Source: Micavibrio sp964400125
Lineage (GTDB): Bacteria > Pseudomonadota > Alphaproteobacteria > Micavibrionales > Micavibrionaceae
Assembly: GCA_964400125.1 (NCBI GenBank)
Contig: CAYNSR010000013.1
Span: 1-64,000 of the forward strand
DNA: 64,000 bases
Direction: 5' to 3'
Positions within the stretch are counted from its first letter, which is position 1; the number at the start of each line of letters is the position of its first letter. The notes under the pieces were generated by a model. It did no database searches. It was given only the letters and a program-made list of their open reading frames with translations, and was not told the origin of the DNA. This document shows, one piece after another, positions 1-8,372 of the stretch. The position numbers and the translations under genes were made by a program.

Positions 1-4
1 TCAT

Positions 5-190
5 CTATCTCGCCGCTGCCGTCCAGTGGTTGCTGTAATTGTCAACACGCCCTAGGGCTTTAAGACTTGGCGTCTCAGGAAGTGGCAAGCCTGACTGAAA
101 AGCAGATCTTAACGCAACAGCTTCTTCCATTGCAGTTATAACCGGCTTCATAGCAGCACTAAATTCATCCGCGTTTTCTGATTTTGCCAT
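5..190 (-). CDS. Small hypothetical protein, 61 aa
   Basis: I do not recognise this short, mostly helical protein. The start was set at the ATG at 190 because AAAGG lies about 8 bases upstream; a GTG three codons earlier would overlap that site. The stop (TAG) is at 5-7, so the gene is complete. It is transcribed away from comM, with about 130 bases of AT-rich DNA between them. It has no signal peptide, membrane segment or known motif. It could be a spurious frame, but the ribosome binding site favours a real gene. Confidence 0.5.
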   Translation of the reverse strand: MAKSENADEFSAAMKPVITAMEEAVALRSAFQSGLPLPETPSLKALGRVDNYSNHWTAAAR

Positions 191-319
191 ACCAATCACC
201 TTTCAAGTAGATGGTACACTATAACAGCACTTATTTCCGTAACGCAACATCTATTTTGCAAGGCGTTTGTTTTCTTTTTGTTCCTATGCGATAACCTTTT
301 AAATTAGAGGATAAAGTAA

Positions 320-1819
320 GTGGTCGCTCGCATTAACACCGTCGCCTTTCACGGCGTGGACGTTCAAAACGTCGATGTGCAGGTGCAGATTTCCGGTGGT
401 CTGCCTGCATTCACCATTGTCGGTCTGCCTGACAAGGCGGTGGGGGAGAGCAAGGAGCGGGTGCGCGGGGCGTTGCATGCGCTGGGGCTGTCCATGCCGT
501 CGAAGCGCGTCACTGTCAATCTGGCCCCTGCCGATGTCGCCAAGGAAGGCTCGCATTACGATTTGCCGATTGCCCTCGGCGTGCTGGCGGCGATGGAGGT
601 GTTGCCGCGGGATGCGCTGGCGGATTCCGTGGTGCTGGGCGAGCTTGGGCTGGATGCGTCCATTCGCGGCGTGGCCGGGGTTTTGCCTGCGGCAGTACAT
701 GCGGCGGTCAATGACAACCGGCTGATCTGTCCGGGGGCTTGCGGGCCGGAAGCGGCATGGGCCGGGGCCACGCTCGACATCCTCGCCCCGCATGATTTGC
801 TGCAACTCATCAACCATATGAAGGGCACGCAGGTGCTGTCGCGCCCCGTTGCCGGCTTGCGCCATGATTCCAGCGTGCCGGGGCCGGATCTGGCGCAGGT
901 GCGCGGGCAGGAAACGGCGCGGCGCGCATTGGAGATTACGGCCGCCGGTGGGCATAACCTGTTGATGTGCGGCCCGCCGGGATCGGGGAAATCCCTGCTG
1001 GCGGCCTGTCTGCCGGGAATATTGCCGCCGCTTTCCCCGGCGGAGGCGCTGGAGACCTCGATGATCCATTCCCTCGCCGGGTCCCTGCCCGAGGGCGGGC
1101 TGCTGACGCGGCGGCCCTATCGCGACCCGCATCATTCGGCCTCGCTGCCGGCCCTGATCGGCGGCGGGACGAAGGCAAAACCGGGGGAAATTTCGCTGGC
1201 GCATAACGGCGTTCTGTTCCTCGACGAATTGCCGGAATTCGCCCGGGCCACGCTGGAATCGCTGCGCCAGCCGATTGAAACGGGGCGGGCGCTGGTGGCG
1301 CGGGTGCATTCCCATGTCACCTTCCCGGCGCGGTTCCAGTTGCTGGCGGCGATGAATCCCTGCCGCTGCGGCTATCTCGGCGATCCGGGGCGGGAATGCA
1401 CCAAGGCCCCGCGCTGCGGCGGCGATTATCAGGCCAAAATCTCCGGGCCGTTGCTCGACCGCTTCGACTTGCGTGTCGATGTCACGCCGGTGGCGATCGG
1501 GGATCTGCAAAATGCCGGGCCGGGCGAAACCTCCGCCCTTGTCGCCGCCCGCGTGGCGCAGGCCCGCGCCATCCAGCACCAGCGCGGCCCCCACCTCAAT
1601 GCCCGGCTCGACGGGGCGGCACTGGAACACGCCGTTATCCTCGACCCGGCGGCGAAATCCCTGCTGGGGACGGCGGCGGAACAGATGAAACTCTCCGCCC
1701 GCAGCTATCACCGCCTGTTGCGCGTTGCGCGCACCATCGAGGATCTGGGCGGCGGGGCGGACACCGTTTCCACCGCCGCCATGGCCGAAGCCCTGAGCTA
1801 CCGGCAAGTGACAGCATAG
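320..1819 (+). CDS. comM: YifB/ComM family Mg chelatase-like AAA+ ATPase
   Basis: 499 aa, the usual length for ComM/YifB, a hexameric helicase-like AAA+ protein that promotes branch migration of recombination intermediates during natural transformation. The N-terminal domain (about 1-180) has the family features VGLPDKAVGESKERV and DLPIALGVLAA. A Walker A site, GPPGSGKS, lies near residue 215. The Mg-chelatase-like core has PGEISLAHNGVLFLDELPEF (Walker B) and the Cys motif AAMNPCRCGYLGDP, and the C-terminal domain ends in SYRQV. The start is GTG, with GAGG about 9 bases upstream. It appears to be a single-gene unit. The family assignment is secure; a role in transformation here is inferred from the family. 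Confidence 0.95.
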   Translation: MVARINTVAFHGVDVQNVDVQVQISGGLPAFTIVGLPDKAVGESKERVRGALHALGLSMPSKRVTVNLAPADVAKEGSHYDLPIALGVLAAMEVLPRDALADSVVLGELGLDASIRGVAGVLPAAVHAAVNDNRLICPGACGPEAAWAGATLDILAPHDLLQLINHMKGTQVLSRPVAGLRHDSSVPGPDLAQVRGQETARRALEITAAGGHNLLMCGPPGSGKSLLAACLPGILPPLSPAEALETSMIHSLAGSLPEGGLLTRRPYRDPHHSASLPALIGGGTKAKPGEISLAHNGVLFLDELPEFARATLESLRQPIETGRALVARVHSHVTFPARFQLLAAMNPCRCGYLGDPGRECTKAPRCGGDYQAKISGPLLDRFDLRVDVTPVAIGDLQNAGPGETSALVAARVAQARAIQHQRGPHLNARLDGAALEHAVILDPAAKSLLGTAAEQMKLSARSYHRLLRVARTIEDLGGGADTVSTAAMAEALSYRQVTA

Positions 1820-1845
1820 GGTTTCTGTCTCCCCGCAGGTCGTTC

Positions 1846-1875
1846 TTGACAAGATATTAAGGCTCTGTTCATACT
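1846..1875 (+). promoter_or_regulatory. Putative sigma70-type promoter
   Basis: TTGACA at 1846-1851 and CATACT at 1870-1875 are 18 bases apart, in the gap after comM and 40-50 bases before the next gene. The -35 is perfect and the -10 keeps three of six consensus positions. It would drive the 348-aa unknown gene. Confidence 0.45.
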
Positions 1876-1920
1876 AAATAAGTAGAATTTTATGGAATCT
1901 TGTTTCAGGAGCGCGTGGCC

Positions 1921-2967
1921 TTGATTTCAAATGCCCCGGCCGGTTTTAAGACCTTGTCCCTCGGCGACCAGTTCGCCGCAGCGCGGGGTGATCTTGCCGG
2001 ACCGAGTGTGTTTGAAACCGGGTTTGATTCCATCAATCCCGCAACCTTCCAAAATCCCCTCTCCGTTGCCCCGGCCCAAGCCATCGACCCGATGGAATGG
2101 TTCAGCGGCCCGGCGGCGCGTAATGATGGCCCGGCCGATCCGGCCAAGGCCCTGCAGGACCGCCTGCAAGCGGCTACCCACAAAACCTCCGGCATCTGGA
2201 AGGCGGCGGATGCTGTGCGGCCTGACAAGGTCATAGGGGGCGTTGAAACCCTCGCGCGCAGCCATAGCGAACAGACCAAGGGCCTGACGGCGGACAGCAT
2301 GAAGACCGCGCAGATTGCGGAAATCAAGGCTATCCTGAAAGACATGACCGCTGCAGGAATCGGCCCGGTCGCGCAAGCACCCGGACAATCGCCCGGCGGC
2401 GGATTGGCGGGGAATTTTGCCCGCGATACCCTGCTGACCACCGGCCTGACATCTCTGCTCGGTCCTGTCGGCGCGGTCGTCGCCACAGGCGTCATGGCGG
2501 CCCGCGCCGGGCTCGAGGGGCAGGGCACACTCGTGACCTTCAATAAGACACCGGGCTATTTCGGGGCCGCCCTGTCTTCCGGCCGCCATCGCGGCAGAGA
2601 AAGCGCCCCGGTCGATTACGGCTACAGTCCGGCCCCGTCCGTGACCCAGCAGACAAGCGCCCCGGTTTCAAACAGCTTCCAGCAGGGCATGAGCAAGGGC
2701 CCGGGGTTTGGCCGCGCCGATATTCTGGCCGATTCCAAAATGCCCAAACAAACCTTTGACGACATGGCCATCAAGATCGCCGGGGATTCCCCCGCAGGCA
2801 AGGCCATCGAGGATATGCGCGTGAACAGCCGCCAGACGACCACAGCCCTGCGGGCGCAACGCGACGGCGTCGACGCCACGCTGGACAACCTGAACAGGAC
2901 GATGGAACTCGGCATGGAGCCGCCCGTCACGCAGGGTCCAAAAATCCCGACCTTTCACATGACCTAG
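1921..2967 (+). CDS. Hypothetical protein, about 348 aa
   Basis: Not recognised. Start choice is uncertain: TTG at 1900, GTG at 1915 and TTG at 1921 are in frame. AGGAG at 1907-1911 is best spaced (9 bases) from 1921. The protein is rich in Ala, Gly and Pro. A hydrophobic Gly/Ala stretch around residues 170-200 (LTSLLGPVGAVVATGVMAAR) could be a membrane or amphipathic helix. The C-terminal third is polar with heptad-like spacing (IEDMRVNSRQTTTALRAQRD), suggesting a coiled coil. There is no N-terminal signal peptide. It is a stand-alone gene between comM and another unknown, with its own probable promoter. A phage-structural or membrane-interacting role would be a guess only. Confidence 0.6.
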   Translation: MISNAPAGFKTLSLGDQFAAARGDLAGPSVFETGFDSINPATFQNPLSVAPAQAIDPMEWFSGPAARNDGPADPAKALQDRLQAATHKTSGIWKAADAVRPDKVIGGVETLARSHSEQTKGLTADSMKTAQIAEIKAILKDMTAAGIGPVAQAPGQSPGGGLAGNFARDTLLTTGLTSLLGPVGAVVATGVMAARAGLEGQGTLVTFNKTPGYFGAALSSGRHRGRESAPVDYGYSPAPSVTQQTSAPVSNSFQQGMSKGPGFGRADILADSKMPKQTFDDMAIKIAGDSPAGKAIEDMRVNSRQTTTALRAQRDGVDATLDNLNRTMELGMEPPVTQGPKIPTFHMT

Positions 2968-3072
2968 AAAATACCCTCCAAGCTTAATTCAGGCGACTAT
3001 ATGAAAGGGCATAGTCAAAAATTGACTTTTACCATAATATAGGATATTGTCATCACGAAGATGGAGGACGAA

Positions 3073-3801
3073 ATGAATTTTGAGCCAACAACCGCAGAAA
3101 AATTTATAGAAGAATGTACAGAATTTGCCAAAGAGCATGGTGCCTCTAAAAGAATCCCTGATTCTGTCTTGCTGGTCCCCCTTCTCAGGGATGAGGAAGT
3201 CCTCAAATATGTAACGGGCATTGTGGATGTCGATCCTGTTCGTCTCACCATAGCGGCAGAACAACACGCAGCCAATGATGTGCAAGCGTACGCAATAACT
3301 GATCTTTCACAGGAAAGATCGAGGAAAATCGAGGATGCTCTTTTAACCGAGTCTGGTTTGAAAGAACGTTTCGGGATCAAAGGCGTAAAAGATAGAAAGG
3401 GTTTCGCCACGCTTTCGGATGATGCCTCAAAAGCAATCGCAAAGCTGGAAGTAGAAAAAAAAGCAGGGACTTATCTTGATATATTTAAAGGTGTTTTACC
3501 AGAAGTAGAGATGTTGGAATTTGTCGCGAGCGACCTTGGGCTTCAAGATGTGCGTGATCCCTTGCATCGTGAAATACTTGAGAAACGTTTTAGGTTTACA
3601 CCGGAAAATACTTCCCCATCTGCAACGCCCCATTCGCCTTCCGAAACAATCACTTTGACGAGAGAAGAACTGAAAAAAATGCTCACGGAGGCTGTCCGGG
3701 ACGGAGTCAAGGAAGCTGTTAAAACCCTTCAGGACCAAGGCTATTTAGCAAAACCGCCTGTTTCTCATCAATTGTCGCCATTTCCGAAGAAATTCCCTTA
3801 A
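3073..3801 (+). CDS. Hypothetical protein, 242 aa
   Basis: Not recognised. The ATG at 3073 was chosen over 3061 because a perfect GGAGG lies 5 bases upstream of it and would fall inside the coding region of the longer version. It appears soluble and charged. The N-terminal half, with EKFIEECTEFAKEHGA and LVPLLRDEEVLKYV, is vaguely reminiscent of Clp N-terminal repeats, but this is weak. A Pro/Ser linker (around 180-190) is followed by an amphipathic helix (LTREELKKMLTEAVRDGVKEA) that could oligomerise. Base composition is clearly more AT-rich than its neighbours, and a palindromic repeat starts right after the stop, so recent acquisition is plausible. Confidence 0.6.
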   Translation: MNFEPTTAEKFIEECTEFAKEHGASKRIPDSVLLVPLLRDEEVLKYVTGIVDVDPVRLTIAAEQHAANDVQAYAITDLSQERSRKIEDALLTESGLKERFGIKGVKDRKGFATLSDDASKAIAKLEVEKKAGTYLDIFKGVLPEVEMLEFVASDLGLQDVRDPLHREILEKRFRFTPENTSPSATPHSPSETITLTREELKKMLTEAVRDGVKEAVKTLQDQGYLAKPPVSHQLSPFPKKFP

Positions 3802-3950
3802 CGGGCTGCTGAAAAAACCCTTTCCAGCGTCATCGCGAGGCCACACAGTGGCCGTGGCGATCCATAAAATGTCAAAATCCACGATTTCTGGATTGCCACG
3901 TCGGGCTTTGCCCTCCTCGCAATGACGAAATACGGGTTTTTCAGCAGCCT
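3802..3950. repeat. Palindromic intergenic repeat element, about 150 bp
   Basis: The ends are inverted repeats: GGCTGCTGAAAAAACCC at 3804-3820 against GGGTTTTTCAGCAGCC at 3934-3949. Inside are the motifs CGTCATCGCGAGG (3828-3840) and CCTCGCAATGACG (3915-3927), again inverted. It fills the whole gap between the stop of one gene and the stop of the convergent phosphatidyltransferase, so its hairpin may also act as a bidirectional terminator. GTCATTGCGAGG-type palindromes are known dispersed repeats in several bacterial genomes; this family identity is from memory. Confidence 0.75.
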
Positions 3951-3951
3951 G

Positions 3952-4560
3952 CTAAGCTGCGCTTTTCTTTTCCGGTGCCGGGGCCAGCAAGACCTTGGCC
4001 TGCGACAGGCGCAGCGCCGCCGCTATCCAGCAAAACAGTGCAAAAATCACCGCCATGGGGACAAAGGCATCGGGCATCAGGCAAATGCCGACCAGCAGCA
4101 AAATGGTTTCGAACCCTTCCGTCAGCCCGCCGCTGTAACGCGGCAGCTTTTTCTTTTCCGCCACGGCGGACAGGGCCAGAAAACTGATACTGTTCCCGGA
4201 CATGCTGAAAATCAGGAAAGCGGCGGCAATCGCGACATCGGGCCGCCCCAGCGCAAAGAAGAAAATCGTGCCGCTGTAAAACAGGGTATCGAAAACCACA
4301 TCCAGAAAACTGCCGAAGGCGGTGGGGCCGCCCTTTTGGTATTTGGCGACAACCCCGTCCAGCCCGTCGCAAAAGCGGTTAAGCAGGATAAAAAACAGCG
4401 CCAGCGGATAGGCATGAAAGACCAGCGCCGCAAACGCGGGCAACATCATCGCCGCGCCGATGATAGAGATCATGTTGGCGTCGAAACCCTTTGCGGCCAG
4501 AACCCGCGCCATGCGGTCGAAGGCTTTTTCGAGATAGGGGTGAATTTCTGAATCGATCAT
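3952..4560 (-). CDS. CDP-alcohol phosphatidyltransferase family protein
   Basis: 202 aa integral membrane enzyme that would transfer a phosphoalcohol or phosphatidyl group between CDP-linked and free alcohols in phospholipid synthesis. The catalytic signature is visible: CDGLDGVVAKYQKGG followed by GSFLDVVFD (the DG-xx-DG-xx-A(K)-x8-G-x3-D-x3-D pattern, with Lys instead of the usual Arg). Several hydrophobic segments flank it (ISIIGAAMMLPAFAALVF, LALFFILLNRFC, VAIAAAFLIFSM). The substrate alcohol cannot be read from sequence; relatives include PgsA-, PssA- and inositol-phosphate-type enzymes. It is convergent with the preceding gene and divergent from the LOG gene. Confidence 0.85.
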   Translation of the reverse strand: MIDSEIHPYLEKAFDRMARVLAAKGFDANMISIIGAAMMLPAFAALVFHAYPLALFFILLNRFCDGLDGVVAKYQKGGPTAFGSFLDVVFDTLFYSGTIFFFALGRPDVAIAAAFLIFSMSGNSISFLALSAVAEKKKLPRYSGGLTEGFETILLLVGICLMPDAFVPMAVIFALFCWIAAALRLSQAKVLLAPAPEKKSAA

Positions 4561-4670
4561 CTTTTCGTAACAGACCTTGCGCTTGAAAATTCATGCTTTT
4601 AAAAGGATCGGGGCCGCGCTAAGGTGTGCGCGCCCGACTACTTTACGAACATTATGGACTGATTTCCACT

Positions 4671-5306
4671 ATGCAGCAATCCGGCCAGAGCAGCGATCAC
4701 CAAAAAACCCTCGGCGGTGCCGATCTCGATATCAAAACGGTCTGCGTCTATTGCGGCTCCTCCGCCAATGTCCCGGAACTCTACCGACAGGCCGCCACGC
4801 GGCTCGGGCGGCTGATGGCTGAACACAAGCTGAAACTGGTCTATGGCGGCGGAAAATCCGGTTTGATGGGGCTGGTGGCCGAAGGGGTGCTCGCCGGCGG
4901 CGGCGAGGCCTGTGGCGTCATCCCGCACCATATCGCCAACCGCGAAATCAGCCATACCGGCCTGACCGAACTCCACATGGTCGATACCATGCATGAACGC
5001 AAACAGATGATGGTCGACATGGCCGATGCCTTCGTCATATTGCCGGGGGGGCTGGGGACGCTGGATGAATTTTTTGAAATCATGACCTGGCGGCAACTCT
5101 CCTTGCACGACAAGCCAATTATTATCGTCAATATCGAAGGCTACTGGTCGCCGCTCCTGATCCTGATTGACCGCCTGATCGACCAGAGCTTCGCACGCGA
5201 AAGCGACCGGCAGATGCTGCAAGTGGTGGAATCGGTCGATGACGTCCCGGCGGCACTGGCCACCGCCCCGCGCGAGCGGGTCGATCCGCAGACCAAGTGG
5301 ATCTGA
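4671..5306 (+). CDS. LOG family protein (TIGR00730-type Rossmann fold)
   Basis: About 211 aa from the ATG at 4671; an in-frame GTG at 4626 would add 15 residues with no obvious ribosome site. It has the family hallmarks: VCVYCGSSANVPELY, YGGGKSGLMG and the PGGLGTLDE motif (PGGxGTxxE) that binds the ribose phosphate of the nucleotide. LOG proteins act as cytokinin riboside 5'-monophosphate phosphoribohydrolases in plants; in bacteria they hydrolyse AMP-type nucleotides (5'-monophosphate nucleosidase) or make cytokinin-like molecules. Cytosolic. It is a single gene divergent from the phosphatidyltransferase. Assignment to the family is secure; the physiological substrate is unknown. Confidence 0.88.
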   Translation: MQQSGQSSDHQKTLGGADLDIKTVCVYCGSSANVPELYRQAATRLGRLMAEHKLKLVYGGGKSGLMGLVAEGVLAGGGEACGVIPHHIANREISHTGLTELHMVDTMHERKQMMVDMADAFVILPGGLGTLDEFFEIMTWRQLSLHDKPIIIVNIEGYWSPLLILIDRLIDQSFARESDRQMLQVVESVDDVPAALATAPRERVDPQTKWI

Positions 5307-5489
5307 GGCAAATCCGTAGAAACCGGGGTGCAAAAACCCTTGTAATGGCTATGAAAAATATTGAAACTACAGCACGTTAAGACCGCTTTAAGGTGATTTG
5401 CATCATGATATAAGTCAGGATAAACCGGGTCGCCAAGGCGAGGCCCGTTCTATATCCTGATCGTCTTTAACAAGAGGCCAGCTTTCGTA

Positions 5490-6545
5490 ATGAACTACCC
5501 GCACGACCCAAAGCAGGCAAGAACCTACGCCGAGCAGGCGCTGGAGCGCATTCTGCACGAGGCGCTGGCGCCGACGCCCGAGATCTATGAATTGTGGTAC
5601 GCCTATTACGCCGGGGTCAGCCCGGAGGTCAGTCGCGCCATCGACATTCTGGTCGCCAACAAGCAACAAATCACCGAAGACCGCTGCCGCGACATGCATG
5701 CGCGATTTTTGAGCGAAGCCCGCAACGAAGAAATCATGCGCCGTGCCGGGGACAAAATCAACGACACCATCCGCAGCGTCTCGGGCGCGGTTCGGGATGT
5801 CCACGATGCCACCACGTCCTATAGCGGCACGCTGGAAAACGTGTCCGAGCGCATGAGCAGGATTGAAAAACCGGAAGAAATGCGGGAGATCGTCAGGTCC
5901 GTCATGGACGACACCCGCACCATGCTGCAACGCAACCAGAAACTGGAGCATGAACTGGATAAATCCTCGGCCCTGATGCAGGATCTGCAACGCGATCTGG
6001 AACAGGTCCGGAAAGAAGCCATGACTGACGGCCTGACGGGCCTGTCGAACCGCAAGGCCTTTGATGCAGCCATTTCCCGCGTCACCGAAGAGGCGCAAAG
6101 CACCAGCGCCACCTTTACCCTGTTGATGCTCGATATTGACCACTTCAAAACCTTCAATGACAATTACGGCCACCAGATCGGCGATCAGGTCCTGCGGCTG
6201 GTGGCCAGAACGCTGGTCGAAGGCGTCAAGGGACGCGATCTTGCCGCCCGTTACGGCGGCGAGGAATTCGCTATCATCCTACCGGACACCACCCTGAGCG
6301 CGGGCGTTGCCGTCGGAAATTCGCTGCGCAAGGCATTGGCCACGAAAGATGTCATCAACCGCTCCTCCGGCGAAAAACTCGGGCGCATCACCATGTCGGT
6401 CGGCGTGGCGGAATTCATCCCCGGCGAACGGATCGAAGACTTGATCCAACGTGCCGATGCCGCGCTTTACACCGCCAAACACAATGGCCGCAACCAGGTC
6501 GCCGCCGCCCCCTCCCCGGCGCGGGGCAAGGCCGAAGCCAGCTAG
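5490..6545 (+). CDS. GGDEF-domain diguanylate cyclase
   Basis: 351 aa. The C-terminal GGDEF domain (about 170-335) has DGLTGLSNRKAFD, the metal site MLDIDHFKTFND and the active-site ARYGGEEF, so it should make cyclic di-GMP from two GTP. The allosteric I-site position before GGEEF reads KGRD instead of RxxD, so product inhibition may be weak. The first 170 residues lack membrane segments and contain a long heptad-like helix (about 100-175), a probable dimerising coiled coil after an unrecognised helical sensor domain. The start is ATG with AGAGG 12 bases upstream, a long spacing. It is convergent with the TerC-like gene. Confidence 0.9.
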   Translation: MNYPHDPKQARTYAEQALERILHEALAPTPEIYELWYAYYAGVSPEVSRAIDILVANKQQITEDRCRDMHARFLSEARNEEIMRRAGDKINDTIRSVSGAVRDVHDATTSYSGTLENVSERMSRIEKPEEMREIVRSVMDDTRTMLQRNQKLEHELDKSSALMQDLQRDLEQVRKEAMTDGLTGLSNRKAFDAAISRVTEEAQSTSATFTLLMLDIDHFKTFNDNYGHQIGDQVLRLVARTLVEGVKGRDLAARYGGEEFAIILPDTTLSAGVAVGNSLRKALATKDVINRSSGEKLGRITMSVGVAEFIPGERIEDLIQRADAALYTAKHNGRNQVAAAPSPARGKAEAS

Positions 6546-6587
6546 GGTGTTATCCATTCAGGTTATCCTCAAGGAACAAAAACCCCG

Positions 6588-7616
6588 TCAGATTTCCGCG
6601 TCTTTTTGCTGTTGTTCTGTTATCATCCGGGCCACGGCTTTGGCTTCGGAACGGGTGCGGATCATGGAGAAGATAAATCCGCCCGCCAGCGTCGACAGGG
6701 TGATCCCGAGCGAGATAAAGGCCGGAACCTTGTCGAAATAATGCGCATAGAACGCCTTCATCCCGATAAAGACCAGAATGATCGCCAGTGCGTATTTCAT
6801 GTAGATGAAACGGTGTATGATGGCGGCAATGGCGAAATACATGGCGCGCAAACCCACCACGGCGAAAATATTGCTGGTATAGACGACGAAGGTATTGGTT
6901 GTGATCGCCAGCACGGCCGGGATGCTGTCGACGGCGAAGATCAGGTCGGCCAGTTCGATCGTGACCAGTGCCAGAAAAAGCGGTGTCGCCCGGAGAGGAC
7001 CGGATTTGCCGCCGAGGCCCTTTTCCCGGATAAAAAATTTGTGACCGCGCATGAAGGGCGTTACGCGCAGGTGTTTTTGCAGGAATTTTATCAGCCTGCT
7101 TTCCTCGATTTTTCCCTCCTCCTTGTCGGATGAGAACACCATCTTGATCCCGGTGATAATCAGGAAGCCGGCAAAGAGCAAAAGCAGCCATTCAAAATTG
7201 TGAATCAACGCTGCGCCGACCCCGATCATCACACCGCGCATGGCGACAACGCCGAGAATGCCCCAGAACAACACGCGGTGCTGGTACTGGCGCGGGATGC
7301 CGTAATAGGCGAAGATCAGGGAAATCACGAACAGATTGTCCATGGAAAGCGATTTTTCCACCAGATAGGCGGTAAAATAATCCATGCCGTCATCGGCCCC
7401 GAGCTGCCACCAGACCCAGACCCCGAAGATCAGGGCGATGATGATGTAAAGTGCAGTCAGTTGCAGGCTTTCGCGAATGCCGATTTCGTGGTCCTTGCGG
7501 TTCAGCACACCAAGATCGAAAGCCAGCAGCACCACGACTACGGTGATAAAGGTCACCCACAGGAGGACCGACTGGCCGAGGAAGTCACTGGCAAGAAGAG
7601 CGGCGAAAAAATCCAT
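6588..7616 (-). CDS. TerC/Alx family integral membrane protein
   Basis: 342 aa when started at the ATG at 7616, which has AGGGG 6 bases upstream and gives the family's usual N-terminus MDFFAALLASDFL; upstream extension lacks a signal. About nine hydrophobic segments alternate with polar loops. Conserved acidic residues sit in membrane segments: EKSLSMDNLFVISLIF and ELADLIFAVDSIPAVLAIT, the paired signature of TerC/Alx proteins. The family is linked to metal (Mn) export, pH response and tellurite resistance. The last 20 residues are charged and cytosolic. It is divergent from hslV. Confidence 0.9.
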   Translation of the reverse strand: MDFFAALLASDFLGQSVLLWVTFITVVVVLLAFDLGVLNRKDHEIGIRESLQLTALYIIIALIFGVWVWWQLGADDGMDYFTAYLVEKSLSMDNLFVISLIFAYYGIPRQYQHRVLFWGILGVVAMRGVMIGVGAALIHNFEWLLLLFAGFLIITGIKMVFSSDKEEGKIEESRLIKFLQKHLRVTPFMRGHKFFIREKGLGGKSGPLRATPLFLALVTIELADLIFAVDSIPAVLAITTNTFVVYTSNIFAVVGLRAMYFAIAAIIHRFIYMKYALAIILVFIGMKAFYAHYFDKVPAFISLGITLSTLAGGFIFSMIRTRSEAKAVARMITEQQQKDAEI

Positions 7617-7708
7617 GAATACCCCTGACCCGGGAAGGGTCGTAAAAAATGACAGAATCAGTGTAGCGCGTTCCGGACGTTTAAAAAAGATATGCTGCAA
7701 ACCGGGGT

Positions 7709-7739
7709 CTTGACGTGACGTCAAATCGCGTCATTTATA
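7709..7739 (+). promoter_or_regulatory. Putative heat-shock type promoter and palindrome upstream of hslV
   Basis: CTTGAC at 7709-7714 and CATTTATA at 7732-7739 are 17 bases apart, close to the alphaproteobacterial RpoH pattern (CTTGAC, N17-18, CyTAT). The same stretch includes the near-perfect palindrome TTGACGTGACGTCAA at 7710-7724. It ends only about 8 bases before the hslV ATG, so the transcript would have almost no leader unless initiation is further upstream. Confidence 0.4.
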
Positions 7740-7746
7740 AGGCATC

Positions 7747-8304
7747 ATGACTCACGATTCTTTCAACGCCGCCCACTGGCACGGCACGACCATCCTTTCC
7801 GTTCGCAAGGACGGGCAGGTGGTGATCGCCGGGGACGGGCAGGTCAGCATGGGCGCGACCGTCCTCAAATCCAATGCGCGGAAAGTGCGGCGTCTGGGCA
7901 AAGACGGGCGGATCATGGCCGGGTTCGCCGGGGCCACCGCCGATGCCTTTACCCTGTTTGAACGGCTGGAGGCCAAGCTCGAGGCCCATCCCGGGCAATT
8001 GGTGCGGTCCTGCGTCGAACTGGCCAAGGACTGGCGCACCGATAAATATCTGCGTCGGCTCGAGGCGCTGATGGCGGTGTGCGATGCCGAAAATTCACTG
8101 ATTTTGACCGGGACGGGCGATGTGGTCGAACCGGAAGACGGGATTATCGGTATCGGGTCGGGCGGAACCTTCGCCCTCGCCGCCGCCCGCGCCCTGATCG
8201 ATCGCCCGGAGATGGATGCCGAGGCGATTGCCAGAAAGTCTATGGAAATAGCCGCCGGGATTTGTGTGTATACCAACAGTCAGGTGACGCTGGAAAAACT
8301 CTAA
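7747..8304 (+). CDS. hslV: ATP-dependent protease subunit HslV
   Basis: 185 aa, full length for HslV (ClpQ), the threonine protease that forms a double hexamer capped by HslU. The segment HGTTILSVRKDG places the catalytic Thr at residue 14, to be exposed by removal of the propeptide. Other family features are GDGQVSMG, KVRRLGKDGRIMAGFAGATADAFTL and the GIGSGGTFALAAARAL loop. The ATG has AAGG 4 bases upstream. The usual hslV-hslU pair is separated here by a 1.45-kb ATPase gene, so HslU may need its own promoter or read-through. Confidence 0.96.
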   Translation: MTHDSFNAAHWHGTTILSVRKDGQVVIAGDGQVSMGATVLKSNARKVRRLGKDGRIMAGFAGATADAFTLFERLEAKLEAHPGQLVRSCVELAKDWRTDKYLRRLEALMAVCDAENSLILTGTGDVVEPEDGIIGIGSGGTFALAAARALIDRPEMDAEAIARKSMEIAAGICVYTNSQVTLEKL

Positions 8305-8372
8305 TTATAACTATTTTGCCAGTTTAGTTATTTTATACTTGTATAAAAATAGCGATTTTGTTATTTTTAACC

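Noticed and set aside
299..1852. 517-aa open frame antisense to comM
   Set aside because: It is an overlap artefact of GC-rich codon structure; composition is dominated by Arg, Gln, Gly and His and no motif is present, while comM in the other strand is certain.
3922..4551. 209-aa open frame on the + strand over the phosphatidyltransferase
   Set aside because: Begins inside the palindromic element and is Gln/Arg/His-rich; the minus-strand protein has the catalytic signature.
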